From Planctomycetota bacterium (GTDB lineage Bacteria > Planctomycetota > Phycisphaerae > Tepidisphaerales > Tepidisphaeraceae): 43,586 nucleotides of DNA. The stretch is from assembly GCA_026693085.1 (NCBI GenBank), contig JAPLNB010000351.1, forward strand, positions 1-43,586, given 5' to 3'. The notes under the pieces were generated by a model. It worked only from the letters and a program-made list of their open reading frames with translations. It was not told the origin of the DNA and did no database searches. Below are positions 42,811 through 43,586 of the stretch, one piece after another (position 1 is the first letter of the stretch; every line of letters begins with the position of its first letter). The position numbers and the translations under genes were made by a program.

Positions 42811-43586
42811 ATGGCTGGTGTGGATAACTCGGCGGCGGCGATCCTGAAGCGGGATGCGGAGGAGCTTGGGGGGTATTTTGAGCGGGTGCTGGCGTGGTAT
42901 GGGGAACCGCCGGGGAGGCTGATGGAGGCGGTGCGGTATAGTTTGCTGGCGGGGGGGAAACGGCTGCGGCCTTCGTTGGTGCTCAGGACGTTTGCGGCGT
43001 GCGGGGGGAGCGGCGGTGGGAGGGGGTCGGCGCTGGCGGCGGCGGGGGCGATCGAGATGATTCATACGTTCAGCCTGGTGCATGATGATCTGCCGGCGAT
43101 GGATAATGATGATCTGAGGAGGGGGCGGGCGACGAATCATAAGGTGTTTGGTGAGGCGGTGGCACTGCTGGCGGGGGATGCGATGGTGACGATGGCGTTT
43201 GAGCTGTTGGCGAGGGAGGCGGAGCGGAGGCTGGTGGGGAAGTTGGTGGCCGAATTGGCGGGGGCGAGCGGGCCTGAGGGGATGATCGGGGGACAGATTC
43301 TGGATATGGAGGGGGAGGGGAAGGTGTTGGCGTTGGGGGAATTGCAGCGGATGCATGGGAAGAAGACGGGGGCGCTGTTGACGGCGGCTTGCCGGATGGG
43401 GGCGGTGGCGGCGGAGGCGACCGAGGGGCAACTGGCGGCGGTGACGCGGTTTGGAAGGCATTTGGGTTTGGCGTTTCAGATTGTCGATGATGTATTGGAT
43501 GTGACGGCGACGGCGGAGCAGATGGGGAAGGCGACGAATAAGGATGCGCGGAAAGGGAAGAATACCTATCCGGTGCTGATGGGATT
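42811..43586 (+). CDS. ispA: Polyprenyl diphosphate synthase (farnesyl/geranylgeranyl type), 3' end outside window
   Basis: At least 258 residues before the window ends. The E-isoprenyl diphosphate synthase motifs are clear: LAGGKRLRPSL, the first aspartate-rich motif HDDLPAMDNDDLRRGRATNH, GDAMVTMAF, GGQILDME, HGKKTGALL, and the second aspartate-rich motif FQIVDDVLDVT followed by GKATNKDARKGKNTYP. It condenses isopentenyl diphosphate with allylic diphosphates to make C15-C20 chains for quinones, carotenoids and carrier lipids. The xseB neighbourhood supports an IspA-type enzyme. The ATG at 42811 is used here; the in-frame GTG at 42805 has better spacing from AGGGA (42795-42799) and may be the true start. 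Chain length cannot be fixed from motifs alone. Confidence 0.92.
   Translation, partial: MAGVDNSAAAILKRDAEELGGYFERVLAWYGEPPGRLMEAVRYSLLAGGKRLRPSLVLRTFAACGGSGGGRGSALAAAGAIEMIHTFSLVHDDLPAMDNDDLRRGRATNHKVFGEAVALLAGDAMVTMAFELLAREAERRLVGKLVAELAGASGPEGMIGGQILDMEGEGKVLALGELQRMHGKKTGALLTAACRMGAVAAEATEGQLAAVTRFGRHLGLAFQIVDDVLDVTATAEQMGKATNKDARKGKNTYPVLMG

Overview
The window is high-GC bacterial DNA and most likely comes from a Planctomycetota genome, probably Phycisphaerae-like. This is an inference from gene content: a type II pseudopilin with a C-terminal H-to-DG tail, sulfatase-fold enzymes, an ECF sigma factor and a FecR-type anti-sigma factor, a class II ribonucleotide reductase, and very G-rich codon use. 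No rRNA, tRNA or CRISPR array was seen. The first gene (EF-hand protein) and the last (ispA) run off the window.

Layout. 1-12.6 kb: EF-hand fragment; a deoxynucleotide group (dcd, small lipoprotein, intein-bearing nrdJ); minus-strand zinc-ribbon gene and a damaged ettA; a sodium:solute symporter; a sulfatase-fold protein; an ECF sigma factor. 12.9-24.0 kb, all minus strand: an exopolysaccharide locus (fused sugar transferase/WecG glycosyltransferase, MauE-thioredoxin fusion, FecR anti-sigma-like protein, O-antigen ligase-like protein, GT4 glycosyltransferase, flippase, Wzc-like ATPase). A strong promoter lies upstream of the Wzc-like gene and a structured leader upstream of the FecR gene. 24.5-30.1 kb, plus strand: an operon of a very large repeat protein, a second sulfatase-fold protein and a pseudopilin, ending at a hairpin. 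30.2-34.2 kb: an unidentified TIM-barrel-like protein and a YdiJ-like FAD/Fe-S dehydrogenase.

34.5-42.3 kb looks like an accessory island with two compact modules. The first is patatin + M4-like gluzincin peptidase + metallo-beta-lactamase-fold protein, all without export signals; the last two are 2 bp apart. The second is a minus-strand operon in which every junction is a 4-bp ATGA overlap. It encodes an adenine-type DNA methyltransferase fused to a GIY-YIG domain, a free-standing paralogue of that fused half, and a small protein of unknown role. The fused GIY-YIG copy has Gln where the catalytic Glu should be, while the free copy keeps Glu. The likely reading is a restriction-modification-like system whose methyltransferase and nuclease share a duplicated module. 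A nested inverted repeat lies just downstream of its -10 box.

42.5 kb to the end: xseB (possibly leaderless) and ispA.

Across most of the window the plus strand is G-rich whichever way genes point, which suggests replication-strand skew. Three stretches lack or reverse this: about 12.7-18.2, 34.5-37.2 and 39.4-42.4 kb. They coincide with the glycan/FecR segment and the two island modules, consistent with acquisition or rearrangement.
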